Source: an uncultured Pseudogracilibacillus sp. (GTDB taxonomy: Bacteria > Bacillota > Bacilli > Bacillales > Amphibacillaceae). Taken from it: a DNA stretch of 64,000 nt. Below the pieces are notes generated by a model. It was not told where the DNA came from, did no database searches, and worked only from the letters and a program-made list of their open reading frames with translations. The stretch is taken from the NCBI GenBank assembly GCA_937974845.1, contig CALJVC010000035.1, forward strand, positions 10,108 to 74,107, read 5' to 3'. Position 1 is the first letter of the stretch, and each line of letters opens with the position of its first letter. This document shows positions 8,296 to 17,227 of this stretch, in pieces. A program made the position numbers and the translations under genes.

Positions 8296-9609
8296 ATGAG
8301 TTTATTTAAGCAGTTAGTACAACGTCAAGAAAAAATAGCTGTCGTCGGCCTTGGATATGTCGGACTCCCCTTAGCCGTAGAACTGGCGAAAAAATACGAT
8401 GTCATCGGTTACGACATCAATCGGGAAAAGTTAGACATTTACCGTAAAGGTATCGACGTAACAAACGAAGTCGGTGATGAGGCAATTCAGGAGACGACGA
8501 TGCGTTTTACAGACGATCCTAAAGCATTGCAGGAAGCTAAATTTATCATCGTCTCTGTACCGACGCCGATTAACTTAGATAAGACGCCGAACCTCACTCC
8601 GATTATTAAGGCTAGTGAAACGATCGGCGAAAACTTAACGAAGGGTTCTATCGTCGTCTATGAATCGACGGTTTATCCCGGTACGACTGAGGAAATTTGC
8701 TTACCTATCTTAGAAGAAAAGTCTGGCCTTAGCCTCGGAGAAGACTTTAAGTTAGGTTACTCCCCTGAGCGGATTAACCCTGGGGATAAGGTGAATACTT
8801 TAACGAAGATTGTTAAAGTCGTCTCCGGTTCCGATGCAGAGGCTCTAGAGGAAATTTCCCAGCTGTACGGTTCTATTATCGAAGCGGGTATTCATAAGGC
8901 TGAGTCGATCAAAGTTGCCGAAGCGGCGAAGGTAATTGAAAACTCCCAGCGCGATATTAACATCGCCTTTATGAATGAACTTTCTATGGTATTCAACAAA
9001 ATGAACATTAATACAAAGGCTGTACTCGAGGCCGCAAGTACAAAATGGAATTTCCTAAAATTCACCCCAGGCCTAGTCGGTGGCCATTGTATCGGAGTAG
9101 ACCCTTATTACTTTACTTATAAGGCAGAACAACTCGGCTATCATTCGCAAATTATTTTAGCCGGGCGGAAAATAAACGACAATATGGGTAAACACGTGGC
9201 CGACAATATCATTAAAACGATGATTCAAGAACAAATCACCGTCCACGAAGCCCGGGTCGGTATTCTCGGCTTAACCTTTAAAGAAAACGTCGCCGATGTC
9301 CGGAATACCCGGGTCGTCGATATTGTCGATGAACTGAAAGAGTACGGTGTAGAGCTTATCGTACATGATCCTTACGCTGATCCCGAAGAGGTCCAACGGG
9401 AGTTCGGGATTACCCTGGCCGATGATGAGGACGTAAAGGATTTGGACTGTGTCGTATTTGCTGTGCCACACCAGGCATATTTAATGCGTTATACATTAAG
9501 CACATTGAAAAACTTATATCGCTCCGACAAGAGAGTATTAGTAGATATTAAAAGTGTCTTTGACCAGAAAGAAAGTGAAGCAAAAGGCTTCCGCTACTGG
9601 AGCTTATAA
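8296..9609 (+). CDS. UDP-sugar 6-dehydrogenase (WecC/TviB-type nucleotide sugar dehydrogenase)
   Basis: Oxidises C6 of a UDP-(N-acetyl)hexose to a UDP-uronate with two NAD+. The Rossmann motif VVGLGYVGLPLAVELAKKYDVIGYD is at about 15-40. The central domain has STVYPGTTEE, and the catalytic Cys lies in GGHCIGVDPYYFTYKAEQLG (about 257-277). The C-terminal substrate domain has GILGLTFKENVADVRNTR. The GGHCIGVDPYY form and the 437-residue length favour the TviB/WbpO/WecC group (N-acetylhexosaminuronic acids) over UDP-glucose dehydrogenase, but the exact sugar is inferred. It stands alone on the plus strand, divergent from the glycosyltransferase operon it probably supplies, and ends in a terminator shared with tagO. 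A TATAAT lies upstream near 8195. Confidence 0.9.
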   Translation: MSLFKQLVQRQEKIAVVGLGYVGLPLAVELAKKYDVIGYDINREKLDIYRKGIDVTNEVGDEAIQETTMRFTDDPKALQEAKFIIVSVPTPINLDKTPNLTPIIKASETIGENLTKGSIVVYESTVYPGTTEEICLPILEEKSGLSLGEDFKLGYSPERINPGDKVNTLTKIVKVVSGSDAEALEEISQLYGSIIEAGIHKAESIKVAEAAKVIENSQRDINIAFMNELSMVFNKMNINTKAVLEAASTKWNFLKFTPGLVGGHCIGVDPYYFTYKAEQLGYHSQIILAGRKINDNMGKHVADNIIKTMIQEQITVHEARVGILGLTFKENVADVRNTRVVDIVDELKEYGVELIVHDPYADPEEVQREFGITLADDEDVKDLDCVVFAVPHQAYLMRYTLSTLKNLYRSDKRVLVDIKSVFDQKESEAKGFRYWSL

Positions 9610-9611
9610 AT

Positions 9612-9648
9612 AAAAAACGATGCCGATTACCAACGGCATCGTTTTTTT
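9612..9648. terminator. Bidirectional intrinsic terminator between the UDP-sugar dehydrogenase and tagO
   Basis: A perfect 14-bp stem, AAAAAACGATGCCG paired with CGGCATCGTTTTTT, around an 8-base loop. It has A and T tails, so it can end transcription from both converging genes. Confidence 0.9.
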
Positions 9649-9669
9649 GTTCGATTGTTGCTTAGCCCC

Positions 9670-10761
9670 TTACTCCTGTTCCTTCCCTTCCCTAGCCTTC
9701 CGTTTACCAACAAGACGTAACAGCGTATCGACGACCGGACGCTTTCCGTCTAGGACAATCCCCGCCATTTCCGCTAAAATGTGTACGAGCAAAAAGGCTA
9801 GGAAAGACACAATTAAGGAAACGACCAAGGAAGCCCGGGCGAAGATAATCGCTAAGATTCCGAAAAGGGCACTGAATAAATAAATGATAATAACCGCCTG
9901 TCGGTGACTAAAACCAACGCGGAGTAGTTGATAGTGGATATGTTTATTATCCGGTTGCATAATCCCTTGATTCGTTTTAGCCCGGCGAATAATCGCAAAT
10001 AACGTATCGAAAATCGGCACTGCCAAAATAATAACTGGAATAATAAAGCCGAAAATCGTCACGTTTTTAAACAGGCCGAGCATCGAGATGACGGCGATCA
10101 TATAGCCTAAAAAGTTCGACCCCGTATCCCCCATATAAATTTTCGCCGGATAAAAGTTATGATATAAGAAACCTAAATTAGCGCCGATAATAACGATGGA
10201 AAGATAGGCTGCGGTCACTTGGACATCGATAATCGCCATAAACAACATCGTCGTCAAAGCAATGGTCGATACTCCAGTAGCCAAGCCATCGAGCCCATCG
10301 ATTAAATTAATCGCATTCGTAATCCCCACAACCCAAAGGAAGGTAATCAAGACGCTTAAGGGACCGAGTTCAACCAAACCGACAAAGGGCAAGGTGACTC
10401 GTTCAATAATGAGACCCGAGGATACTAAAAAAGTCGCAGCGATGATCTGACCGGACAGTTTCACAATCGGCCGAATATCGTAACGGTCATCGAGGAGACC
10501 GACGAGAATAATCGTACAGGCCCCGAGCATAATCGCAAAAAAGTGAGGATGAACCGGTTGTAAGTAAAGTAAGCCGAAGACGACTCCTAAAAAGATTGCT
10601 AGCCCGCCGGCTCGTGGCGTGACCACTTTATGTATTTTACGGTGGTTAGGAAAATCTACGAAATGAAAACGAACGGCTAATTTTTTTATAGGAAATGTCA
10701 GTAAAAATGTTGAAACTAGTGCGATTAATGAAGCTATCATCGCATCAACATAATTAATCAT
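9670..10761 (-). CDS. tagO: Undecaprenyl-phosphate N-acetylglucosaminyl 1-phosphate transferase
   Basis: Integral membrane enzyme of the MraY/WecA/TagO family that loads GlcNAc-1-phosphate onto undecaprenyl phosphate, the first step of wall teichoic acid and related polymers. The 363 residues have about ten membrane segments. Family motifs include HKVVTPRAGG near 45, the Asp-rich LVGLLDDRYDIRP near 88, NAINLIDGLDGLATG near 150, YMGDTGSNFLGY near 210 and the cytoplasmic KTNQGIMQPDNKHIHYQL near 265 with the HIHH-like loop. It faces the dehydrogenase gene and shares its terminator. Its position between wall-polymer genes fits the TagO role. Family is certain; TagO rather than another GlcNAc-1-P transferase is inferred from context. 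Confidence 0.92.
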   Translation of the reverse strand: MINYVDAMIASLIALVSTFLLTFPIKKLAVRFHFVDFPNHRKIHKVVTPRAGGLAIFLGVVFGLLYLQPVHPHFFAIMLGACTIILVGLLDDRYDIRPIVKLSGQIIAATFLVSSGLIIERVTLPFVGLVELGPLSVLITFLWVVGITNAINLIDGLDGLATGVSTIALTTMLFMAIIDVQVTAAYLSIVIIGANLGFLYHNFYPAKIYMGDTGSNFLGYMIAVISMLGLFKNVTIFGFIIPVIILAVPIFDTLFAIIRRAKTNQGIMQPDNKHIHYQLLRVGFSHRQAVIIIYLFSALFGILAIIFARASLVVSLIVSFLAFLLVHILAEMAGIVLDGKRPVVDTLLRLVGKRKAREGKEQE

Positions 10762-11016
10762 GGAATTCTCCTTCGTTTTAAATAGGTTGGTACCTTGTTC
10801 TAGAGTTCGAAGTACGTAACGGGTTTTTAAAATATTACCGAAATTAAGAAGTAAGGGCCTATTCGTTTGTATCTAGGACTAGCTATGATTATAACGAATC
10901 TGAATAGCAATTGACAATATAAACTCAACTTTTCTTCTTAAAAGTCGGGACCGTCCCTTTCTAATATAGTTTCCTTTCGATCGTTAAAGACGGTCCTTAT
11001 TTTTTCACTACAGCCT

Positions 11017-11742
11017 TCAACTAGCTTTTCGAGGCAATAGACGATAGAAAAGGACGTAAGAAAGGAAATAAAAACCAAGGATTAAACCAAAGAGAGTAAA
11101 GTAAATGCTTAAACTATAATGCTGGACAAGCCCTTCTACTAGAGTGACGAAGTAACCGGTCGCAATCGAAGCTAACCAAAGCAAGAAGAAAGAGCCTGCG
11201 ACGATCAAGCCGATAGCAAGACCAAACCGGTAAAAAAATAAAGCGAGGACAAAACTTAATACAAGTAATGTACAAGTAAGAATGGTATCGATAGTCATTT
11301 GTGCAAGAAAACTATCCTTCTCTAAAAATTGGCTTAAATGGTGGAAGGAAAAGCTGTACGTCGATGTGCCGGTAGAAAAAACGACCTCTCCCGCCGTCGG
11401 TTTCCAGCCTAAAACCTTTGTCAACGCCATTAGACCATTAGCCAACAATGCTTGCAGAAAAGAAAAGAATAAAAAAAACAGACCATAGGATAAAAAGAGT
11501 TGTGTTCGGCTAGCACCTAGCTGAAGCAAATAAGGTAAGGTGTAGAAGACGAGCCACCAACCGACAGCCAAACTAAAAAGATAGACTAGAAGCGAAGCTT
11601 GAAAATACAGCTCCTCCATCCCTAAGCCATAGCTAATCGCAAACGATAAAAAGTAAAGGGCAAGGACGAACAACCAAAAAACGAGGACGGGACGACGTAG
11701 GCTAACGTATAAAAAATTTCCCAAGGCTTTCATATCCTGCAT
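11017..11742 (-). CDS. ABC-type membrane subunit of the GntR-linked ABC operon
   Basis: A hydrophobic 241-residue protein with about six membrane segments (VLVFWLFVLALYFLSFAI, SLLVYLFSLAVGWWLVFY, IDTILTCTLLVLSFVLALFF, GLIVAGSFFLLWLASIATGYF and others). It has no motif beyond hydrophobicity. Its start overlaps the 3' end of the ATPase gene by 13 bases, with AAAGGAGG seven bases before the ATG, so the two are translationally coupled. By analogy with the B. subtilis ytr and yhc operons, it would be the membrane part of a small export or sensing ABC system. What it moves, if anything, is unknown. Confidence 0.75.
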   Translation of the reverse strand: MQDMKALGNFLYVSLRRPVLVFWLFVLALYFLSFAISYGLGMEELYFQASLLVYLFSLAVGWWLVFYTLPYLLQLGASRTQLFLSYGLFFLFFSFLQALLANGLMALTKVLGWKPTAGEVVFSTGTSTYSFSFHHLSQFLEKDSFLAQMTIDTILTCTLLVLSFVLALFFYRFGLAIGLIVAGSFFLLWLASIATGYFVTLVEGLVQHYSLSIYFTLFGLILGFYFLSYVLFYRLLPRKAS

Positions 11743-12596
11743 CCTGCTTCCTCCTTTGCTTCTGTAAGATAGAAAAATAAATCCTCCAGTGGTAACGGGT
11801 CGAACCGTACATTAGACGGTACGTCACCAGGTTCATCATAAAAGTAGGCAATCCTTTCATGGGATAGACGTTTCGTGTGTAAGACAACCCGTCCTTCCAT
11901 GTAGGCTTCAACCTGTTCAGCAGGACCGAAGATAGCATAGGCCTTTTCCCGTACCCTTTCCATGTTCTCTGCTAGGACGAGACGCCCTTCGTTCAAGACG
12001 AAAAATTCCTCAAAAAGAAAGTCGATTCCCTCTAAAGCATCGGTGGCCAGTAGAATAATCCGCTCCTGCTTTTCTGCTAGATCGATTAAATCGTCGGTAA
12101 ACCGCTTCCGACTTCGACTATCTATAACAGAAAAAACGTCATCAAAAAGCGTCAACTTGGCGCCACTGGCTAAACCGACGACAATCCCTAGAAGGGCTTC
12201 CAAAGCAAAAGACAAATCCTTGATGCGGGAATGGCTCGGTAGGTGATAGGTCGTTAGAAGCTCTTCAGCAAAGTCGGTATCCCAGTTCGGATAAAAACGG
12301 GCATAGGTTTGGAGGACATCTTTCACTTTGAAAGCCTCCGGGAAAATTCCCTTCTCCTTAATCAAGCAAATATCCTTTAACACCGGACGGTAATCAAAGG
12401 GGCGGTGGCCATTCACCTTTACTTCACCAACAGTAGGTAAAGCTTGGCCGGCCATCAACTCGAGCAAACTCGTCTTACCAGCACCCCTTCGCCCGTACAA
12501 GCAGTACAACTTCGGTCCATTCAACTGGAGGTTTATATCCTCGAGGACGACCCTGCGTCGGCACTCTTTCGTCACTCGGCTTAACTCAACTTCCAT
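11730..12596 (-). CDS. Degenerate ABC ATPase of the GntR-linked ABC operon
   Basis: The 288-residue protein starts like an ABC ATPase, with Walker A GRRGAGKT at 35-42. Later motifs have decayed. The LSGGQ signature is replaced by LSFALE (about 128-133), the Walker B position reads LTLFDD with Asp instead of the catalytic Glu (148-153), and the switch His position reads TD (about 185-186). The frame is open and densely packed between its neighbours, overlapping the regulator by 11 bases and the permease by 13. It is therefore probably expressed and may bind ATP, but it is unlikely to hydrolyse it in the usual way. It might be a regulatory rather than a transport subunit. Confidence 0.82.
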   Translation of the reverse strand: MEVELSRVTKECRRRVVLEDINLQLNGPKLYCLYGRRGAGKTSLLELMAGQALPTVGEVKVNGHRPFDYRPVLKDICLIKEKGIFPEAFKVKDVLQTYARFYPNWDTDFAEELLTTYHLPSHSRIKDLSFALEALLGIVVGLASGAKLTLFDDVFSVIDSRSRKRFTDDLIDLAEKQERIILLATDALEGIDFLFEEFFVLNEGRLVLAENMERVREKAYAIFGPAEQVEAYMEGRVVLHTKRLSHERIAYFYDEPGDVPSNVRFDPLPLEDLFFYLTEAKEEAGCRI

Positions 12597-12921
12597 CTTC
12601 CCTTCCTCCTCTTCGAATCATCTCTAGGAGTTCTGCCTTAGAAATTCCTAACGCCTTAGCCTCTTTTAATAAAGGAAGGATGTACTCCGTATAAAAGGCA
12701 TCCTGCCGTTTTTGTAAAATAATCTTCCTTCCCTCGAGACTAACGAACATTCCAACACCCCGACGCTTCCATAGAACCCCTTCTTCCTCGAGCTCCTTCA
12801 CCCCTTGCCGGGCCGTCGCTGGATTAATTTGATAAAACTTTGCCAACTCATTCGTCGAAGGAATCCTCTCTTCCGGCGCGATACTCCCATCTAAAATAGC
12901 ATCTTCCAACCGTTCTTTCAC
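12586..12921 (-). CDS. GntR-family (YtrA subfamily) transcriptional regulator
   Basis: A short GntR regulator: winged helix at about 1-65 (STNELAKFYQINPATARQGVKELEEEG, then GVGMFV) and a short C-terminal tail, typical of the YtrA group that controls adjacent ABC genes. The first canonical start is GTG at 12921, but the family-conserved segment HKPIYLQ is encoded in frame upstream (12922-12942). That frame stays open to a TAG at 12976-12978 without ATG, GTG or TTG. A strong ribosome site (AAGGAAGGG) lies six bases before an ATC at 12958-12960, so translation may begin at ATC, giving about 124 residues. The promoter and a TTAGTTA/TAACTAA operator lie immediately upstream, suggesting autoregulation. 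Confidence 0.85.
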   Translation of the reverse strand: MKERLEDAILDGSIAPEERIPSTNELAKFYQINPATARQGVKELEEEGVLWKRRGVGMFVSLEGRKIILQKRQDAFYTEYILPLLKEAKALGISKAELLEMIRRGGREDGS

Positions 12922-12982
12922 CTGTAGGTAAATTGGTTTATGGCGATCCTGTCCTTGGATACCTATCCCTTCCTTCTAAAGG

Positions 12983-13030
12983 TTAGTTACTTATATAACT
13001 AACTATATAACTAATGACATCCGAGGTCAA
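12983..13030 (-). promoter_or_regulatory. Promoter with overlapping GntR-type operator
   Basis: On the minus strand TTGACC (13025-13030) and TATAGT (13002-13007) are separated by 17 bases. The inverted pair TTAGTTA (12983-12989) and TAACTAA (12996-13002) overlaps the start region, and a second TAACTAA lies at 13008-13014 between the promoter boxes. This fits repression by the GntR protein encoded just downstream. Operator identity is inferred from symmetry and position. Confidence 0.7.
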
Positions 13031-13074
13031 TAGGCTTTTTTACCAACTTTAGCCTAAATAATCCCCCCTTATGA

Positions 13075-13117
13075 AAATATCCCCCGGAAGGCTAATAGAT
13101 TCTTCCGGGGGATATTT
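13075..13117 (-). terminator. Intrinsic terminator of the RND efflux operon
   Basis: A 16-bp perfect stem (AAATATCCCCCGGAAG with its complement) and an 11-base loop begin 3 bases after the RND stop codon. Confidence 0.88.
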
Positions 13118-13119
13118 CT

Positions 13120-16100
13120 TTAACGGTGTTGTTTTTCTAATTCACCTTGTTCTTTAAACATAAGATTCGTATCTCGTCGTAAAATTTTCATCGTTAGATC
13201 ATCAAAGAACTGATAAATAATCGGAATGAGAAGTAGGGTGAAAACACTCGATACCGTTAGACCGAAGATGATTGTAATAGCTAAAGGTTGCTGCATTTCC
13301 GCCCCTTCTCCGAGCGCAAGACCGAGGGGAACCATTCCGAGCACGGTCGTTAAGGTCGTCATTAAAATCGGACGTAGTCGGCTTCTTCCCGCTTCGATTA
13401 TCGCATCGTACCGCTCGATACCTCGACGACGTAAAATATTAATGTAATCGACAAGGACGATCGAGTTGTTAACGACAATTCCCGCCAGCATAATCACCCC
13501 GATAAAGGCCGGAATACTGAAGGAAAGGTTCGTAATAAAGAGTCCGCCGATTACACCGACAACCGTCGCCGGCATCGAAAACATAATAATAAAAGGGAAA
13601 AGTAAATTCTCAAACTGAATTGCCATGACAGCATACACTAGGAAAATCGAGAAAATCAAGGCCATCGTAAGGTCGCTAAAGGCCTCTTCCATATCCTCAG
13701 CCTGCCCACCAATGGAAAAATAGTAACCTTCGGGCCAATCAAGCTGGGCGAGATGGTTTTCGATATCCTTTGTCACACTGCCTAAATCCCGATCGATCAG
13801 TTCACTCGTCACGCTCATGTAAGCCTGCTGGTTATGACGGACGAGAGATACCGGGCCCTGGACCTCCGTAAAGCTTGCCACATCCCTTAGGGAGATTTGC
13901 TGGCCTTCTTCGGTGAAAAGGTCCATGTTTTGTAGCTGGGCAATAGTTTTTCGGGTCTCTTCCGGATAGGTCAAGGTAATATCGACTTCTTTTCCACCGT
14001 CCCGGAAGACGGAGATCGGTTGCCCAATAAAGTTCATTTCGATTTGGCCTTGAATCTGTTCGACCGATAGACCATAGGCAAGCGCCTTATCTTTATTCAC
14101 TTCAACATGGAGCTGAGGAACGCCAGCCGAGGCACTCGATTCAGGGTTAAAGACACCATCGATCGTACGAATTTCCTCGACTACTTGACCAGCTAAGTCA
14201 CGAAGAACTTCATGCTCAGGACCAGTGAGCTGGATTTGAATTGGGTCGGTTCCTAAGGCTCCCATCCCCGCATCGATTTCACTTACCGATATGTCAGCAC
14301 CGACGATGGACTGGAGGTCCTGATCTAGTTTTTTTACAAAGTCCTCCGTCGATAGATCCCGTTCGTTAGCGGGTACGAGTTGCATCGTATAATTCGCCGT
14401 ATTCGTCGATGAACTAAAGCTTGTAAAACCATCGGAACCGATACTGACAAAATTAATATCGATAAGTTGCTCATAATCATCGAGGACGTCGTTGATTTGA
14501 TTGACGATTTTTTCTGTTTCCTCTAATGTACTACCTTCCCGCGTCTCGGCTCGAATCTCTACTTGCCCCTGGTCTGCTGCCGGCATAAACTCAGCCCCGA
14601 TAAAAGGAACTAAGGCTAGACTACCGACAATTAAAAGCAGGGTAATTGCAACGGAGGTCTTTCGATAACGTAAAACGAAACGCAAGGCCTTCGTATAGGC
14701 ATCGGTCAACCACTTAAGAAAGCGATCGAACCAATAACGCCGACCATCTCCCATCGCCTTAGAAAGCATCTTCGACGATAGCATCGGCACAAGGGTAATA
14801 GCTACGATTAAGGAAGCAATTAAAGAAAACGACACCGTTAAGGCTAAAGGTGTAAATAGATCCGAAGATAGTCCCTCGACATAGACAATGGGTAAAAAGA
14901 CAACTAAGGTCGTCGTCGTCGAGGCGATAACGGCCGGCGCTAACTCCGAAGCACCCTTGACCGCCGAATCCATGAGCGAATAACCTTTCTGCCTATAGGA
15001 GTAAATGTTTTCTAAAATAACGATCGAGCTATCGACCATCATCCCTATTCCTAACGCTAAACCACCTAGGGTAAGGACGTTCAAGGTCTCACCGGTAAAG
15101 TACATTAAGGCAAAGGTAGAAATGATGGCAATCGGAATCGATAGGGCGATGACTAAGGTTGCCCGAATACTCTTTAAGAAAAGTAAAAGGACAAGGACTG
15201 AAATGGCCCCTCCGATTAAAATATTTTGAATCACCGAATCGACCGCATCCTCAATAAATTCAGAGGTATCGATAACGACATTTAAATGAACATCCGATGG
15301 GAGACGCTCCTCCGCTTCAGCCATAGCGGAAATTACTTCGTTTGCAACCCCTACCGTATTGGCATCGGTCTTTTTCAATATAGAAAGGACGACCGATGGT
15401 TCTCCGTTTACGAGGGTAAGGCTGTTTTCCTCCTTAAAGGTATCCTTAACTTCCGCAATATCGGAAAGCTTCACCTGGGCACCAGAAGGCGTAAGGAGAC
15501 CGGTGTTTTCGATATCTTCAATCGACTCATACTCTCCGGAAATCCGAACTTGTAACGACTGGATACCCTTTTCAATCGTCCCTACCGAAGAGGATTGGTT
15601 CGTGCTAGAGACAGCTTGCAGAACTTCCTGTTCGGAGAGCTGATATTTTCTTAGTTCAGTCCGATCTAGGACAAGCTGGATTTCCCGCGTCTTTGCCCCT
15701 TCAACGGAAACAGAGGCGACACCGTGCTGCCGTTCAAAAATCGGGACGACTTCTTTTTCGGCTAGATCCGTAAGGACATCGGCGTCATGGCCGGTAATTC
15801 CTATCCACAGAACAGGAAGTTCATCCGGACTAAAACGCATAATGTTCGGCGTTCCGGCTCGCTCCGGTAAAAACTCACTAACTTGATCGACCCGCTCCCG
15901 GACATCGAGCAAGGCCTGGTCGAGGTCTGTACCATTTTTGAACATCATCAGAACGAGCGAAGCATTCGCCTGGGATTGGGATTGGATTTCTTCAATTCCC
16001 TCTACAGAACTAATGGCATTTTCTATCGGTTTGGAGATTAAGTTTTCTACTTCTTCTGGTGCTGCATCATCATAGGACGTCGCAACGACGGCAATCGGGA

Positions 16101-16224
16101 GATCAATTTCTGGAAATAAATCGACCGCCAAATTACGTACGGATACGACACCTAATGCGATGATTGCTAAAACGATCATCATTACGCCTACAGGTCGTCT
16201 TACAGATAAAGATACAATTCTCAA
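13120..16224 (-). CDS. RND-family efflux transporter (AcrB/SwrC-like)
   Basis: The 1034-residue proton-driven exporter has the full RND plan. There is an N-terminal membrane helix (RRPVGVMMIVLAIIALGVV), a large extracellular loop, six helices around residues 330-540, then the repeated half with a second loop and the final helices around 850-1010. Internal duplication is clear. The TM4 proton-relay region reads GMMVDSSIVILENI near 395-410, keeping one Asp but with Ser where AcrB has its second Asp. SwrC of B. subtilis exports surfactin-like lipopeptides, but the substrate here is unknown. The start is TTG, preceded by AAAGGAAGG. It follows the adaptor gene by 2 bases and ends in a strong terminator. 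Confidence 0.93.
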   Translation of the reverse strand: MRIVSLSVRRPVGVMMIVLAIIALGVVSVRNLAVDLFPEIDLPIAVVATSYDDAAPEEVENLISKPIENAISSVEGIEEIQSQSQANASLVLMMFKNGTDLDQALLDVRERVDQVSEFLPERAGTPNIMRFSPDELPVLWIGITGHDADVLTDLAEKEVVPIFERQHGVASVSVEGAKTREIQLVLDRTELRKYQLSEQEVLQAVSSTNQSSSVGTIEKGIQSLQVRISGEYESIEDIENTGLLTPSGAQVKLSDIAEVKDTFKEENSLTLVNGEPSVVLSILKKTDANTVGVANEVISAMAEAEERLPSDVHLNVVIDTSEFIEDAVDSVIQNILIGGAISVLVLLLFLKSIRATLVIALSIPIAIISTFALMYFTGETLNVLTLGGLALGIGMMVDSSIVILENIYSYRQKGYSLMDSAVKGASELAPAVIASTTTTLVVFLPIVYVEGLSSDLFTPLALTVSFSLIASLIVAITLVPMLSSKMLSKAMGDGRRYWFDRFLKWLTDAYTKALRFVLRYRKTSVAITLLLIVGSLALVPFIGAEFMPAADQGQVEIRAETREGSTLEETEKIVNQINDVLDDYEQLIDINFVSIGSDGFTSFSSSTNTANYTMQLVPANERDLSTEDFVKKLDQDLQSIVGADISVSEIDAGMGALGTDPIQIQLTGPEHEVLRDLAGQVVEEIRTIDGVFNPESSASAGVPQLHVEVNKDKALAYGLSVEQIQGQIEMNFIGQPISVFRDGGKEVDITLTYPEETRKTIAQLQNMDLFTEEGQQISLRDVASFTEVQGPVSLVRHNQQAYMSVTSELIDRDLGSVTKDIENHLAQLDWPEGYYFSIGGQAEDMEEAFSDLTMALIFSIFLVYAVMAIQFENLLFPFIIMFSMPATVVGVIGGLFITNLSFSIPAFIGVIMLAGIVVNNSIVLVDYINILRRRGIERYDAIIEAGRSRLRPILMTTLTTVLGMVPLGLALGEGAEMQQPLAITIIFGLTVSSVFTLLLIPIIYQFFDDLTMKILRRDTNLMFKEQGELEKQHR

Positions 16225-16226
16225 CG

Positions 16227-17090
16227 TTACTTACCTTCCTTTATCACTTCTACTTCACTACCATCGGATAGTAAGAAATGGCCATTAACGACGATTTCAT
16301 CCTTTTCCTTTACCTTGCCATCGATGGCCGTCTCTTCGGTTTGGATCTCTAATACATCCACGGCTACCTTTTTGACCGTGTCCCCTTCAACGACAAAGAC
16401 ATAACTTTCATCACTATCGGTAATGACCGCCTCGGTCGGGACGATCAAGGCATCCTTTTGTAGCCTTTCCTTGAGGAACACTTCCGCAACCGAGCCTAGT
16501 TCGATCTTCCCCTTAGAATTGTCGATGCTAGCTATTAGTTCGTATTGGCCGGTTTCATTCGGGAGACTTTCGATTTTAACGACTTTCGCCTTATAGTCTC
16601 GATCTTGAATCTTCGTCGTATATTCCTTTTCCAACGTAAACTTATCCTTCATTTCAGGCGTAACGGAAAATTGTACCTTCACTTCTTCGGCATCGAAAAT
16701 AACCGCAAAAGGTGTCTCTCCGTCATAGAATTCATCCTCATCAAAGGCGAGCTGACCTACCGTTCCAGCAATGGGCGCCTTGACAGAAAAAGAGCCCTGC
16801 TGGGTTTTGATTGTAGCCAGGGTCGCATCCTTGCTCACCTCATCACCGGGACGGACTTTCACCTCGGTGACTTCTCCGGGCATTTCGAACAGGACGGGAA
16901 CCTGCTTCTTTGGCACGACTTGGCCTAGTACGGATTGCTCTACCGTAAGGTCAGCCTTTTTTACCAATTCGGTTTCTACCGGTGTCACTTTTGTTTCTTC
17001 TGACGGTTCTGCTTCCTTATTGGTATCGGTACAAGCCGTAGGTACCGTTAATAACATAATCGTAGAAAATAAAAAAAGCATTTTGCGCAT
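16227..17090 (-). CDS. RND efflux membrane-fusion (adaptor) lipoprotein
   Basis: Extracytoplasmic adaptor partner of the RND pump. The N-terminus MRKMLFLFSTIMLLTVPTAC is a lipoprotein signal with Cys20 as the lipid anchor, appropriate for a monoderm. A biotinyl-lipoyl-like domain follows (VLFEMPGEVTEVKVRPGDEV, then IKTQQGSFSVKAPIAGTVGQL), then beta-barrel domains (VKVQFSVTPEMKDKF, VEVIKEGK at the end). The long alpha-hairpin of Gram-negative adaptors is missing, giving 287 residues. It is the first gene of the two-gene operon, with GGAGG before the ATG. Confidence 0.9.
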   Translation of the reverse strand: MRKMLFLFSTIMLLTVPTACTDTNKEAEPSEETKVTPVETELVKKADLTVEQSVLGQVVPKKQVPVLFEMPGEVTEVKVRPGDEVSKDATLATIKTQQGSFSVKAPIAGTVGQLAFDEDEFYDGETPFAVIFDAEEVKVQFSVTPEMKDKFTLEKEYTTKIQDRDYKAKVVKIESLPNETGQYELIASIDNSKGKIELGSVAEVFLKERLQKDALIVPTEAVITDSDESYVFVVEGDTVKKVAVDVLEIQTEETAIDGKVKEKDEIVVNGHFLLSDGSEVEVIKEGK

Positions 17091-17227
17091 CGTAGACCTC
17101 CTAAGTTAATCGATTTGTTTCTAATTCTATCATACACCTTTCGAGGGTCAATATGAAAAAGAAAACAAACCTTTATAGAAGATATGCCACAAAATGCTTT
17201 AATCTATGTACAAAAACAAAAAGGAAA

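Noticed and set aside
10948..10996. Inverted repeat GGACCGTC/GACGGTCC as a terminator after the GntR-ABC operon
   Set aside because: The arms are perfect, but the loop is 33 bases and the T-run lies on the wrong side for the minus-strand operon, so I could not call it.
16771..17109. Plus-strand reading frame antisense to the efflux adaptor
   Set aside because: A mirror of a well-conserved gene on the other strand, with no family similarity.
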